Shown in pieces: positions 24,799-35,440 of a stretch of DNA of 64,000 bases. Positions within the stretch are counted from its first letter, which is position 1, and every line of letters begins with the position of its first letter. The translations under genes and the position numbers were made by a program. Where the stretch lies: NCBI RefSeq assembly GCF_003369915.1, contig NC_046677.1, positions 4,836,001 through 4,900,000 of the forward strand, in the 5' to 3' direction. The stretch is from Drosophila miranda (Eukaryota > Arthropoda > Insecta > Diptera > Drosophilidae). The notes beneath the pieces are model-generated. The model made no database searches, was not told the origin of the DNA, and saw only the letters and a program-made list of their open reading frames with translations.

Positions 24799-27700
24799 CA
24801 ATGCTTTGTAACACTGTAGCTACGATATAGCAGGCATTAACCAACACACAACATTCTGTTTGAATTTTAAAATTACAATTTAGTATTCTTTGGCGATCAA
24901 GGAACTCATATATATTTTGAATATTCCAGTTCTATGCGGCAACCGTGTTAGCCAGATGACGCGGGCATACGATGACATTGAAGCCGTGACGCGTCTGCTG
25001 GAAGAGAAGGAGAAGGATCTCGAGCTGACGGTGCAGATTGGCAAGGAGCTGCTCACACAGAATAATGCACTGGAGGCGCGTGTCACCGATCTGGAGACTG
25101 ATCTCAAATCATCGAACGATGATCGGTCCCAACTGCTGCACGAGCTGCACAAGAAAAACGAACTGATTTCGGTGCTGACCAACGATGCAGATGATGGTAC
25201 AGATACGGGTAGGATTTGCACTCGGAGTGTGTTTCGCAAGTAGTATAGTAACAGTATGTATGTATCTTCCCCCCGTAGAAACCCCCACCATGTCCAAGTC
25301 CATTACGTTGGACCTCCTCCAGCGAAAGGTGAACAGTCTGCTTGACGAGAACAAATCGCTCAAGTGCGAGGCCACACAGCTGGCCCATCAGACCGACGAA
25401 GTGGAGGAGCACGAACGCCAGCTGATGGCCGACATCGGGGCGCAGCTGCACGACGCCAACTCGCAGTACGACAACCTCAGTCTCGAGTGCGAGAGGCAGC
25501 GCGAGGAGAATCGCCTGCAGCATGAGCAGATTGTGAGTCTGACGGCCCGTCTGGCCGAGGCCGAGATGCGGCTGCATCAGCTGACACAGGACAACGACGA
25601 GCATCTGTCGCTGCTGCACGTGACGAAGGAGAACCAGAATGCCCTCGCCCTGGAGCTGGTGGAGTTCAAGCAGCGCTACGAGGAGGTACTGGCCCTACTG
25701 CACTCGGCCCAGGATCAGCTGAAGCAGCAGCGCAAGCGATCCCAGCCGCAGGCGAGGAGCTCGTTCCTGGGTGGACTGGCAACGAGTGGAGCGGGCGGTG
25801 GCATGCTGATGCCGGATTCCCTGAAATGCGAGCTGATGAATTCGTCGCTGTATTCGGAGAACAGTCTGGACTCGGGCATCTCCGGGGATAGCCAGCGGAC
25901 GGATCGCATAAGTCGCATGATGATGCAGATGCCTGGCGGCATGGGCTCGTCCGGTGTCGGTGGTGGCAGTATTTATGCCGGTTCGGGTGTGGTGCCGCCC
26001 TACAAGGGCGTCTTTGACACGGTCCGGTGTGCCGGCAAGAGCGGCAACTACATGGACAGCGGCAATGTGTCGATGACCACCCTGGGCGCCATGTCAATGA
26101 GCAGCTCCTCCGGTCCGCGCATGGCCTCCATGGCGTATCCAGCGGGCTCATACTATCGCGGCGGTGGCAATCAGTCGTTGGGCGTTAAAACTCTCAGCAA
26201 CGAGAGCCTCAACTCCCAGTCCGATGACTGTTATCCAGCCCAGCCCTCTGGTGTGCCAGGAGCCCCCGGCGCCAGGGAACTGGAGGCGGCCCTCAAGCGT
26301 CTGACGCCCGGTGAGGTCCTGGCTAGACGCGCCATGCTCTCCTACGCTCCGATCGGCACCTACAACTACGATGAGCCCACGACGCATGGCGGGGCGGGTG
26401 CCTCGAATTCGAACCTACCGCTGGGCGTTCGCACTCCCGATAGCATCATGTCGACGGGATCGTCGCGAATGAGTGCCTCCTCCAACAACATGTCCGCCTC
26501 CATGACGCATCAGTGGCGTCTTCCAGAGAAACTGCAGATCATCAAACCGATGGAGGGCTCCCAAACGCTGCATCATTGGTCGCGCCTGGCCACGCCCACG
26601 CTCAGTGGCCTGCTGGACGAACGTCCGGGTGTCACCATTCGCGGTGGGCGAGGCCTGGACGATCTGGGCATGCAGATCTACACGCTGTCCGACGTCGAGG
26701 AGGATGTCAGCGAGGAGCTGCCGGGCAAGCAGTTTGAAGCGGCCGGCTCCACGTTCACGTACACCACGAGCGTGGTTATGCATCCGGATGATGGTTTCGT
26801 CAACGATCTGTTGTTCTTGTCCCAATCGCAGATGTCCTCGCGCATGGCCTCCACATCGACATCAAGACAGCCAAGGTAAGCGGTGATCCCAGTCTCCGGT
26901 AATGCCCGGATTGCCGAGAGATCCCCCATTTTAATGCTTTTGTTTCATTTTCTTCAGTTGTCCCGCCACACCCCGTGCTGGACTCTCGCGCAAGAACTCC
27001 TGCTCTACGTTCTCGGTGAACCTCGGTCTGGCCGGAATGCTCAACGAGCGGGGCATCAAGGCAGTGACGCCCAGTGCCTTGAATACGCCCGCCGGTCCCA
27101 ACTTCTCGCCCACAGTGACGCCCTGCAACAGTCCGGAGGGTTCGCCACCGCGCTGCCAGTCCCCCGAGCCACTCTTCGGCCTGCTCTCGTCGGGAGCGGA
27201 TCTGATACGCCGCAAGATTGTGGGGGATCAGCAGCAGCAGCATAGGAGCAGCCTCAGCAAGCAGCAGCAGCAGAAGATCATGCTGTCGCATCTGGAGAGG
27301 CGCGCCCTTAGATCGCTGAATCTGATCGAGAAGGTGGAGAACATTGGACTGGAGAACATAATCAGCGCACAGCGTGGACTCGGAGCGGGTATTGCGAATC
27401 GCAGCAGGTCGCCGATGAGCAGCGGCAGCCTCCAGAGTCTCCACACCAGCAGCAATAGCATCGTGGATGATATACACTTCGATCGGGCGCAGATTAAGGG
27501 TGTCCTGCATCGTGGATTAAAGTCACCCACTCCTGCATCATCATCAGCGGCAGCAGCGATAGCTGCAACGACGGCGAGCAGCAGCACAAGCGCCTACAAC
27601 AGCGATGACAGCGATGATCAGGGTCTGATGATGAAGATTAGGCCCAAGGACACATCGACAACAACGAAAGCGGCAGCGGCTGCGCAACAGACGGACGGAG

Positions 27701-28050
27701 CGAGTTGCTCGACGGGTGGAACAGCACCCTCCACCAGCACATCCAGCGAGACGCGAGTGAAGCAAATGCAGCGCCAGAAGTCGCGCCGGCAGCTGAAGAA
27801 CGGCATGGCCAACCAGAGGCCCGATCTGGGCACCATTGGTGGCGGCGGTGGAGGCAGAGTGCGTCCCGATTTGGGCAGAGTGGCAGACAGCAGCGGCGCC
27901 AACAAGACGTCCGCGTCGAGGGCGGCGGCAAGACGGGAAGCGGCGGCGGCCAGGGCAGAGGAGGAGGCGGCAGCACCACAGACCATTACACAGGCGTTTG
28001 TCGGTTCAGTTAGTTCCTTGCTGTTTGGCCGCAAGGGCGGGTGGCTGTAG
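13753..28050 (+). CDS. milt: milton, kinesin-mitochondria adaptor (TRAK/GRIF-1 family)
   Basis: Adaptor linking kinesin-1 heavy chain to Miro on mitochondria for axonal transport. Coding exons of the longest-conserved form: 13753-13927, 13995-14204, 24930-25208, 25279-26875 and 26958-28050, summing to 3354 nt (1117 aa) with all phases matching, close to the length I recall for fly milton. Exon 2 starts [20 protein letters not shown], a TRAK/HAP1 hallmark, and exon 3 carries [19 protein letters not shown] in the HAP1-N coiled coil, which continues through the first third of exon 4. The C-terminal half is Ser/Gly/Ala-rich with low-complexity runs; the Miro-binding region is expected there. The 10.7 kb intron before exon 3 contains two further first coding exons. 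A 5' UTR exon probably begins at 13593 after CTTGTCTTTTTAG. Identification is strong. Confidence 0.93.
14205..19482 (+). other. milt: milton intron sequence
   Basis: Intronic sequence with T-rich and TG-rich low-complexity runs, a GAC/GTC trinucleotide run near 16088-16101 and (CTG)n near 18522-18534. Beyond the possible 5' exon at 15.3-15.5 kb I see no supported gene. Confidence 0.45.
15270..15466 (+). promoter_or_regulatory. milt: Possible internal promoter / 5' exon of milton
   Basis: A GC-rich patch in an AT-rich intron, with no long intron-like tracts, that ends in a consensus donor (GAAAAT|GTAAGC) at 15466/15467. It is a plausible non-coding first exon for the isoform starting at 19483. 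This rests only on composition and one splice site. Confidence 0.25.
19483..20266 (+). CDS. milt: Alternative first coding exon of milton (261 codons)
   Basis: An ATG-initiated open frame of 784 nt ends at a consensus donor (AATAAAG|GTAAGA) in phase 1, the phase required by the shared milton exon at 24930. Splicing there reads ..[15 protein letters not shown] and gives a 1250-residue isoform lacking the first 128 residues of the main form. The exon is Ser/Thr/Asn-rich at first, then has a helical, acidic part (about 145-170, [19 protein letters not shown]). Coding character is good (C/G third positions, no stops for 790 nt). Published milton isoforms are known to differ at the N-terminus, one failing to bind kinesin; which corresponds to this exon is not shown here. 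Confidence 0.7.
20267..24232 (+). other. milt: milton intron sequence with candidate proximal promoter
   Basis: AT-rich to about 22.5 kb, then a region with higher GC, CA repeats (22985-23007) and CTG/GCT-rich sequence (23390-23460) that leads to the first exon at 24233. A transcription start in 22.6-22.8 kb is plausible but unproven. No other gene is supported. Confidence 0.4.
24233..24671 (+). CDS. milt: Alternative first coding exon of milton (146 codons)
   Basis: An ATG opens 439 nt that end in phase 1 at a donor (GGAAG|GTGGTT), again matching the milton exon at 24930 and predicting a 1135-residue isoform. The peptide has a Ser/Gln homopolymer region (residues about 44-53), then a strongly acidic block [26 protein letters not shown] near residues 83-120. 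The donor is weaker than those of the other starts. Upstream, 22.6-24.2 kb has a GC-richer, TATA-less look and could be its promoter and 5' UTR. The AG/GA run at 24769-24799 lies in the intron after it. Confidence 0.65.
24769..24799 (+). repeat. milt: AG/GA microsatellite in milton intron
   Basis: Uninterrupted run of GA dinucleotides, of the GAGA-factor-site type, directly after the 24233 first exon. It may be regulatory or simply a microsatellite. Confidence 0.6.
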
Positions 28051-29480
28051 AACGAATACGATTATCAGATGATTGTCCTTTACCTTTTAGTTTTAAGCTT
28101 GCTCTGGACTATAGTGTTTACTTTTACGAAACGAAAGCGCGAGTTTAGCATTAGTTTTTTTTTGTTAAAGCACAACGCGAAAACGATCTTTTGTTGGAGT
28201 CTGAGAACCGATTGTTCTCAAGTAGCAGCAGCGCCCCCCCAATGCCTGTCATCGCCACCTAATGAAACACTGGAACAAGAAGAAGGAGATAAGGATTTAG
28301 TGTTTGTAGCTGTGATTTGTACATACATATAAATGAAGAGAACGTGTTTAAATTTAGTAGTTATTAATCAAGTACTTCGCATATTAATACGATGATGTTG
28401 TTTTGCTTCAATTTACAAACAAACCAAACGATGGCCAGTTGTTTTTCGTCTAAAACCGATTTCCAAAGCAGCTATATATATATTTTTTATTTTTACTTGA
28501 ACTTTTGCCAATTTTGTATTTATTTTCCCCTGTGTTTACCACCTAACCGGAACGAGAGCAAAATTATATCATACATTTAGTTATTAATGAATGGTTTAAT
28601 GCGGATATGAACGTATGTATTTCGTATGGTGCAAAACTTGTATATAGGAAAAGAACGAAAGGAAGGTGGAAGCAAATGGAAAAGAGAGAGATCAAATTAA
28701 ATCAAATCAATCTGTATGTTGGAAATGTGGTGTTAAGCAAAGAGGTACATATATTTTTTTACACGCATATGTAGTTTACGTTTTTGCTTTCGCCCCCACC
28801 ACACAAACAAAAAACCATATATATATCACATAAACCTATCGCTTTGAATCGTGTACTCTATATATAGTTTCGGTGCTTTGCGCACTGCCATACGCAAACA
28901 AAATACACAAATTGAAGAACTGTAATGAGAAACTATTATTTTTCTAGTCCTATCACCTGTCATGGGTCCCTGGCACTCGTTTGGCTATGCGGAATGTATA
29001 CAAAAAAAAGCATAGCTTGCAAAAACAGAGTGCGAAATACTCAGCGTTGCTTAATAGATTTGTTAAGGCAGAAGATTAATGGATTAGCAGCATGGCGCAC
29101 TCACTAACTGTCGGTTATCCTAGAACACACACACATGTTATCGAGACACACACACGAACAGTTACCGATTGTACCTCAACAACGGAAATGACTATAATCC
29201 TTAATTTGAGCTGCAAAAATATCGATTTAAATCAATAACTATTATAAATTTGATTTGTGAAAATTGTACGCGTTTATTCAGCGGTTTTATGTTCAATTGT
29301 AATACGAAAAGGAGTCGTCTCGGTCGGGAGTGTGTGCTCCAACAGATAAAACGGAAATACTATTAAAACAAAACAAAAAACCGAATGCAAAACAGAAAAT
29401 GTAAAAGTTATTAGTTGTAACTACCAATATATTTATTTATATATGCAAAAATAAAGAGAAACAGCGTTGAACACAGAATC
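28051..29480 (+). other. milt: milton 3' UTR
   Basis: AT-rich sequence following the milton stop. The first convincing poly(A) signal I see is AATAAA at 29450-29455 after a long tract without coding potential, which would give a 3' UTR of about 1.4 kb. Earlier alternative signals cannot be excluded. Confidence 0.5.
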
Positions 29481-30042
29481 AAATGACAGTTTTCTTTTAT
29501 TTTCAGTTTTTTTTATACCTTATATTATATTTTTTTTATTAATTTATTTAATACATCTATTTTTAGGACACATTATTGAAGATCTGTAGATGTTCATTAC
29601 ATTCAAAATTCAAATATATGGGTAAGTACATTTAATTATAATTTTAATTTATTTATTTATTTGCTTATGGAACACTGAGGGTTTCAATTTATAGAGATCT
29701 ATCCTTTAATAATATTTTCCTATAAGAACAATAAATTTCACGATATGTAAGGCTGTGGCTTCAAAAGTACTACGAATTATTCTTCAATTGCATCTAAAGT
29801 CTAGAACTGAACGATCCGTACTATCCATAATTATATTGATCCCATCACCTCTTCAATTTCACACTTGCTTAACAATACCTAATTTTTCCATGCATTAAAT
29901 CGGAAAAGAGTGTCGTCTAACCATATTATCATCGGTTTCGAAACGAAATAAAATATCCAACTCTGGAATGTTCCACAGTCTTTCGGTAACAAGCCACCAC
30001 TCTGTTCGGATCCCAGAAGAGCTCGCATAATTCCACCACAAA
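29481..30042. other. Intergenic, left flank of the array
   Basis: AT-rich sequence after milton containing the presumed promoter of the secreted-protein gene. No coding region seen. The single-copy flank continues through exon 1 and into intron 1 as far as 30200. Confidence 0.45.
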
Positions 30043-31699
30043 ATGAATAGTTTATATTTTCTGTTTTTGTTATTAATCAATTTAGTGGCTATTCGATGTG
30101 ATCAACAAGTAGGTGAAATATTATGAAATATTATATTTTCCGATGGAGAAATTGTGTTCAAGTTGTACATAATCCAAGTGTAAATGAATTAAGGCCATAA
30201 CCAATTGGTAACCGGATAATTTTGAATGCTTCGCATCAAAGTATGACATCAGAACTTTGGGAAAACCGAAATTGAAAGCAGAAAATATTGTATAACAAAA
30301 ACAAAAAGAATATAATTTTAATAGACACGACCTTTTTATTCCACATAAATTTCTCTTGGTATCGCCACAAGAGCCCTTACGACTCCATCCGTTTGGCACG
30401 AGAGCTAAGAAAACACCGCAGGAGAATTGATCTGGAGAGTCATATGCACGATCGTGTGAAGCCAAAGCACTATCGAACCATAATACGCGAGTATTCATTG
30501 GAAAATTCATATCAGAACAGTGACGAATCCGTTGAGACTGGCGAAAACTTAAACTTTCGTAGTGTGGCAAAAAATTCAACCAACTCTTCGGGCGATGGCT
30601 CCTTGGCGATAGAACCATCTGCCAGAACCCGTTCATCCAAAGGCAATAGACCAAGATATCAAAAACGAGAATCAATCTCAGGCACTGTAGCAGCTGTTCA
30701 GCAATTGGCAAGGTCCTTAAATATCTTAAATAACGATTTTTATGCCTTTAGAAAAGAACAAAATGAAAGGTAAAGCCATCATATACCTAAAATTCTTGTA
30801 ATACTTTCAATAGATACTTATGTTATCTTCAACAGAATGCATAATATAACCAAACTCTTGGATAGATTCACTACGAAATCCAGAAAGGCGGAAAAAGAAA
30901 GAAAAAAAGATTCGAGAAGGAACAGCAGCAAAAATAAACAATATAAAAGGTCAATATATATCCAATAAACTCCATTTAACAGTTTTCTATAAAGAATTAT
31001 AGCAACTCTAGGAAACCCATTTTGACCCTCCGTTTCCGGAAGGATGCATAAAGTAATAGACCACCACACGCTGTACACCTTTAGTTTATAAATCCCTTTA
31101 TCCAACGAGATAATCATAAGTCAAGACACAATTTCTAGTCCAGTCACAGTGAAATCGATTCTTTTTATAACAAAATATTTAACATTGAAATATTTTGCAG
31201 CCGGACTGAGGACGTAACGGACACCAAGGACCAAAATCATATAACCAATAATACCGACAACAAGATCCTTAACAATACCCACAACGAGACCTTCAACAAT
31301 ACCCAAAATAAGGAGGAGTTGGATCAGGAGCCCATCAAGAGCAAAACCCACACACAAACCGATACAAACCCCATCCACACTATTCAGAATAATACCGACA
31401 ATAAAGTCCTTAATAATACCGACAAAGAGGAGTTGGAGCAGAAACACAACAAAGGCAGAACACTCTCAGAAATCGACACAAATACGAAACCCATCCATAA
31501 AAATATAACACAGAGCAAGGACACCAGCAACGATTTTGGTAACGCGTTGAAGATTCATCAGACAGTCCCCAAACAAGCGCCAAAAGCATCTGGAAAAGAC
31601 GATCTTCACGACATTCCGCCGACACTACGACATCTACCTTTTCATAAAGTTACCATCTACCGAGCACAAAGAAAAAAAAACAAGGAATATCCATTGTGA
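30043..31699 (+). CDS. Secreted Asn/Thr-rich protein, array copy 1 (complete)
   Basis: Four exons can be joined in phase: 30043-30108, 30372-30769, 30836-30949 and 31201-31699, 1077 nt in total (358 aa). Exon 1 encodes a hydrophobic signal peptide (MNSLYFLFLLLINLVAIRC). Exon 2 is basic and Ser-rich (RLARELRKHRRR near its start). Exon 3 is a Lys/Arg-rich 38 codons. Exon 4 holds degenerate repeats built on NNT-x-N with many N-glycosylation sequons. I do not recognise the family; a rapidly evolving secreted protein, perhaps reproductive, is a guess. Exon 1 and most of intron 1 lie left of the array boundary at 30201, so this is the only copy with a start codon and signal peptide. The acceptor of exon 2 is the least certain junction. 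Confidence 0.6.
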
Positions 31700-31705
31700 T
31701 ATCTT

Positions 31706-31739
<34 letters not shown>

Positions 31740-32465
31740 TATATGTATATTTATATTTCCCTGATGGTACATATGTCTTTTTCGTGGTCTAATTTACGCG
31801 TAAATTGATGTCGATAGGATTTTAATATATCAAAAACAAATACATATATATAGAATATAATTATATTGGCTTAGCTCTTCATCTATTTTCAATAAGATAG
31901 TGTTTTCAACAGCGGTTGAGAGTTAAAACTCTTAGAAAAATCCCGCAGTCTTTGCCCTAATTGCACTTAATATATTGCACATTTCAAGGATTGCATCAAA
32001 AGTAGAGGTCCTTGTGGAGGAAAGCGATGTACCTCGACTGTAGGATTGGTCGCCACCGAGCACAGGCCGGGAGTGATTTACAACGATTAACAGTCAATAT
32101 CCTTATTGTCCTAGATGCAAATCTGAATCCAAACAATCCGGGACACTCGCCCGATCAAAAGGATTCGCGAAACGCCAAGATCGGACAACAAATGGGAGGG
32201 CTATAGCGATTGTAATCAAAATCGGTTTACAAATTTAAAAAGGCGTTATGCATTTAGTTCCAGCTTTGGCTGCCGATAAAGAAACTGCAAAAAATCACCG
32301 GTTGAGCCGCCACTGTACAACCAACAAACAAAAACTAGCGATCTTTTGCTGATTTCTGTTCGCCTAATACCGAGTGTTTTCGCTCATGACGTCTGATTTA
32401 ATTCGCATTTTTTCTCTGACTATATATCGGCTATTTGGAGGCCGATCTGCTTGCGTGAGATTTTG
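31700..32465. other. Spacer with TA microsatellite, unit 1
   Basis: Starts with a (TA)n run at about 31710-31736 whose length differs between units. A 59-codon ATG frame at 32027-32206 is present in all three units but has no recognised similarity and is not called as a gene. Nothing else supported. Confidence 0.4.
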
Positions 32466-32840
32466 ATGCAGAACGACAGTCTGGATTCTTACGATCCTAG
32501 GAAGTCCTCGCCAAGTTTTGCCTATGGAAATGATTTAATTACAGCTTTTTTTTGGGACGATATATCTCGATTATACAGCTATCGATCTAGGCTGATCGTT
32601 TTCAATCACTTTGACTTCAAGGAAATTAAGGATTCTGCATTTGTACCTGTATTTTGTATTCGATTTTTAGTTAAGTCGCATTATGTAGCTCCGCTATTTC
32701 GAGTCTTCCTTCTTATAGAGAGACTGCTCCCGACTGTTCCCTGTGGCATCAAGGACAAGGATTTTTTATTTTTAACGTTAAAATTCGCTACAGCTCCGGC
32801 AAGATTAATAGTTTACTATATAAAGAAGATTAGTGATTAG
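32466..32840 (+). CDS. Hypothetical protein, array copy 1
   Basis: Open frame of 124 residues from the ATG at 32466, rich in aromatic and hydrophobic residues in its second half (for example FCIRFLVKSHYVAPLFRVFLLIERLL), which could form a membrane-associated helix. It has no recognised domain. It converges on the cysteine-rich gene on the other strand. It remains open in all three full units, but these are too similar for that to prove selection. It might be part of a longer spliced gene or a chance ORF. Confidence 0.35.
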   Translation: MQNDSLDSYDPRKSSPSFAYGNDLITAFFWDDISRLYSYRSRLIVFNHFDFKEIKDSAFVPVFCIRFLVKSHYVAPLFRVFLLIERLLPTVPCGIKDKDFLFLTLKFATAPARLIVYYIKKISD

Positions 32841-32864
32841 TGAAATTTTTGTGTTTGTAAATGC

Positions 32865-32870
32865 TTTATT
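32865..32870 (-). terminator. Poly(A) signal of Mst(3)CGP-like gene, copy 1
   Basis: AATAAA on the minus strand, 93 bases after the stop codon. The same site follows the gene in the other two units. Confidence 0.6.
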
Positions 32871-32962
32871 CGTAGAGACTACACGATAGCTTCAAGCTTT
32901 CTGGAGGTTTCATCGGACTTGTGATGGAAGGTTTAGACCCTGTCGTTTGCAATTCCTATTGC

Positions 32963-33142
32963 TCAGCAACAGCCTCCACAACAGCCTGCACAGGGTCCCG
33001 TTGCACCGCACGGTCCGCAGACATTGGGTCCATAGCAGGGTCCACAGCACGGATCACAGCAGGGTCCACAGCAAGGACCGCAGCAGGGACCGCAGCACGG
33101 ACCGCAGCATGGACTGCAGCACGATCCACAAGGGCTACACAT
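32963..33142 (-). CDS. Mst(3)CGP-like cysteine-rich sperm protein, copy 1
   Basis: A 59-residue protein made almost entirely of Cys, Gly and Pro: MCSPCGSCC, then four GPCC tetrapeptides, DPCC, and a C-terminal PCAGCCGGCC. This is the composition of the Mst84D/Mst87F/Mst98C family, structural proteins of the sperm tail made only in the male germline. On the minus strand a short intron is likely in the 5' UTR (donor CTG|GTAACT at about 33227, acceptor TATTTTCCAG at about 33161). A poly(A) signal AATAAA lies at 32870-32865. Upstream, a degenerate match to the family's translational control element (ATCAAACAAATTT) occurs near 33260-33272. Family call is good; the exact gene is not named. Confidence 0.75.
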   Translation of the reverse strand: MCSPCGSCCSPCCGPCCGPCCGPCCGPCCDPCCGPCYGPNVCGPCGATGPCAGCCGGCC

Positions 33143-35440
33143 ATTCGATCCGTAAAAGTTCTGGAAAATATAAAAACAAAAATGTTGAACTCTATTGATG
33201 TTATAAGAAAAGTTAAAGTAGTTACCAGAAAACAAACAGAAGCCTGAAACTAAACAAAATTTGTTTGATCTGTGCTTATTGGAGTGTGATGAACAACTAA
33301 AAAAATAATGCAATAGAACATATTACAAGATTTTGACAGCTATACATTCAGATCCTCGGGTAATGTGATTGGCATAACATGCCATATACATAATCAAATT
33401 AATTCCATCAAGTTATCTGTGAAAGTACTATATAAATATAGAAATATACTATGGGATAAAGTGCTTAAAATTAATTAAACTATGCGAAAATCATTTTGTA
33501 CTTGGCACGACGCCAAAATTAGTTTGGAGGCCTGTAGATCGCATCCTCATGCATAAAATTTGCAATCCAAAATCTTTTTTAAAAAGTCATAAACTGCTCT
33601 TTGGTGACTTTTATAATTTTTACTCGGCCTCTGCAGCATCCATAGCCGCAAAATTGATGATTTGAAAAGAGAATTGAACGATCTTTCACAGGATTTTTTA
33701 TTCGTGTCGATATAGTGGATATACCTAAAGATATAGAAAATTAAACTTAAAGTTTTATACCATTTTTAAAGTTTAATTTTTTGTTTTTGTTATGGTCCTT
33801 CTTTAACAAAGTAATTTTTTAGTGGCACTAATTCACAACAAAAATGTCCCCGATTTGATGGAGCCCAATCAAGGATCGATTATATTTTCACCAGTCATAT
33901 TTAATTTTCTCCGTTTTTTGCCGTTCCACGCCTCTCTCACATCGCATAATGCTGACATTTATTGTTCGATCTGGTCGTGATCGGGCGAACATCCTTGATG
34001 CCTCTGCATCCCATCCCTGATTGATCATCGCACAATTGATTTTGTTTTAATTTTAATATATATCGCTTTTATTTCCGTGTAATGACTAACATTTTAAAAA
34101 ATTACAATTCAATATTTTAGATAAATTAATTTGTAAGCTTTATATTTGTTTTTACTTTCGGCTTTTGTTTTTTTTTTCTTTTCTTTTAAATTTATTTTCA
34201 TCTTCGTCACATCTCACACACTATAATTTGTTAATTTTTTTATTTTTTAATAATAAGGTTTAATTATTTTTAATTTTTTTTTCATGTTCATTTTCTCAAT
34301 TTTTTACTTAGTGTTTTTGTTTGGTGTTTTGTTCTTGTTCGAGTGTTTTTATTTGCTGCAAATTATTTGAAGTATTTTCTATTTTTTTTCACTGAATGTA
34401 TGTAAGTCATTAATGTAAAAATTTGTAGTTTTATTATACAAATATATATACTATATATGTATATTCCTTGATGCTCTCAGTGGCAACGGGGTAGGGGGGG
34501 GGGGGGGGGGGGGCTTAGCATATGTACTATATATATAAAAGAGGGGATTGGCATATATAATATATATGTAATTGTATAATGCAAGTAGAAAATCAAGTAT
34601 TTAGACATATAATTCCGTTCGTTGATAGCAGCTAAAGAAGAGAGAGTAAGCATACAAAAACCATATCGAAAGTATTCAAAATTTCACAACTAAATACCGC
34701 ATTAAGTACATTTTTCGTGGTGTCTAAATTCTGTCTATGTCTGCCGCTCCGCTTAATTGGTTTATATATATATATATATATATCTGTATATATAGTATCT
34801 ATATTTTTGTTCACTCTACACTTGTTTGTTTTATCTGTTTAATTTGGGTCTAAGGGATGGATACCTCTACTGTTCCACATTCTGTGTGTTCTCTTTTGCT
34901 CGTATTTCTGTTTATTCCAGAGTAGTAGCTTTTTTTGTTTTTCTTTTGTTTCCAGAATAATATGTAAATGTAAACTACGTTTCGTGGGGGGGTGGCCCAT
35001 TTCTACAACCATTTTATGGGGTATTTGGGGCCCTAAACATCATCTATATAATTACAATGTCTGTGAATATGGTATCGTGAATCGAAATTTCTTTTAGCAT
35101 TGGTTTTTGTGGGGTTTTCGGAAATCATAAAATAACAATAAATTACATTAAATAATACATACAAAAAATTACAATTGGATGCCAATACATTATGAAATTT
35201 GAGATTTTTTTATAATAATTACTGGGGGGCTGGGGAGGGGCTGTGATTCAATTTGTTCGCCTATGGGATTTTTTGTGGTGTTTCTGGGTGATTCTCTCTT
35301 TTTGTTTTAATTCCTTTCAATCCGCTTTTTCTTTACTTTTACTTTTACTTTCTTTTTCTTCTCCTTTTTTTTTTTTTTTTTTTTTTTGAAAAAATGAACA
35401 CTTTTTATCTGGTGGGAATAAACATATGGTGTTTGGAAAT
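33143..35440. other. AT-rich spacer and PRL-1 3' UTR, unit 1
   Basis: After the 5' end of the cysteine-rich gene the sequence is AT-rich, with T-runs, a (TA)n block near 34761-34783 and a long poly-G run at about 34494-34513 whose length varies between units. The right part must contain the 3' UTR of PRL-1, which reads leftward. No other gene is supported. Confidence 0.45.
34494..34513 (+). repeat. Poly-G tract, unit 1
   Basis: About 20 consecutive G (one T-A break just before). The tract is about 17 G in unit 2 (42938-42954) and about 11-12 G in unit 3 (51392-51403), so it is a fast-changing marker between the units, although long homopolymers are also error-prone in sequencing. Confidence 0.7.

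Noticed and set aside
32921-33247. Plus-strand Thr/Ala/Ser-rich frame opposite the cysteine-rich gene
   Set aside because: Shadow of the CCGPCC repeats on the other strand, which have family resemblance, splice signals and a poly(A) signal.
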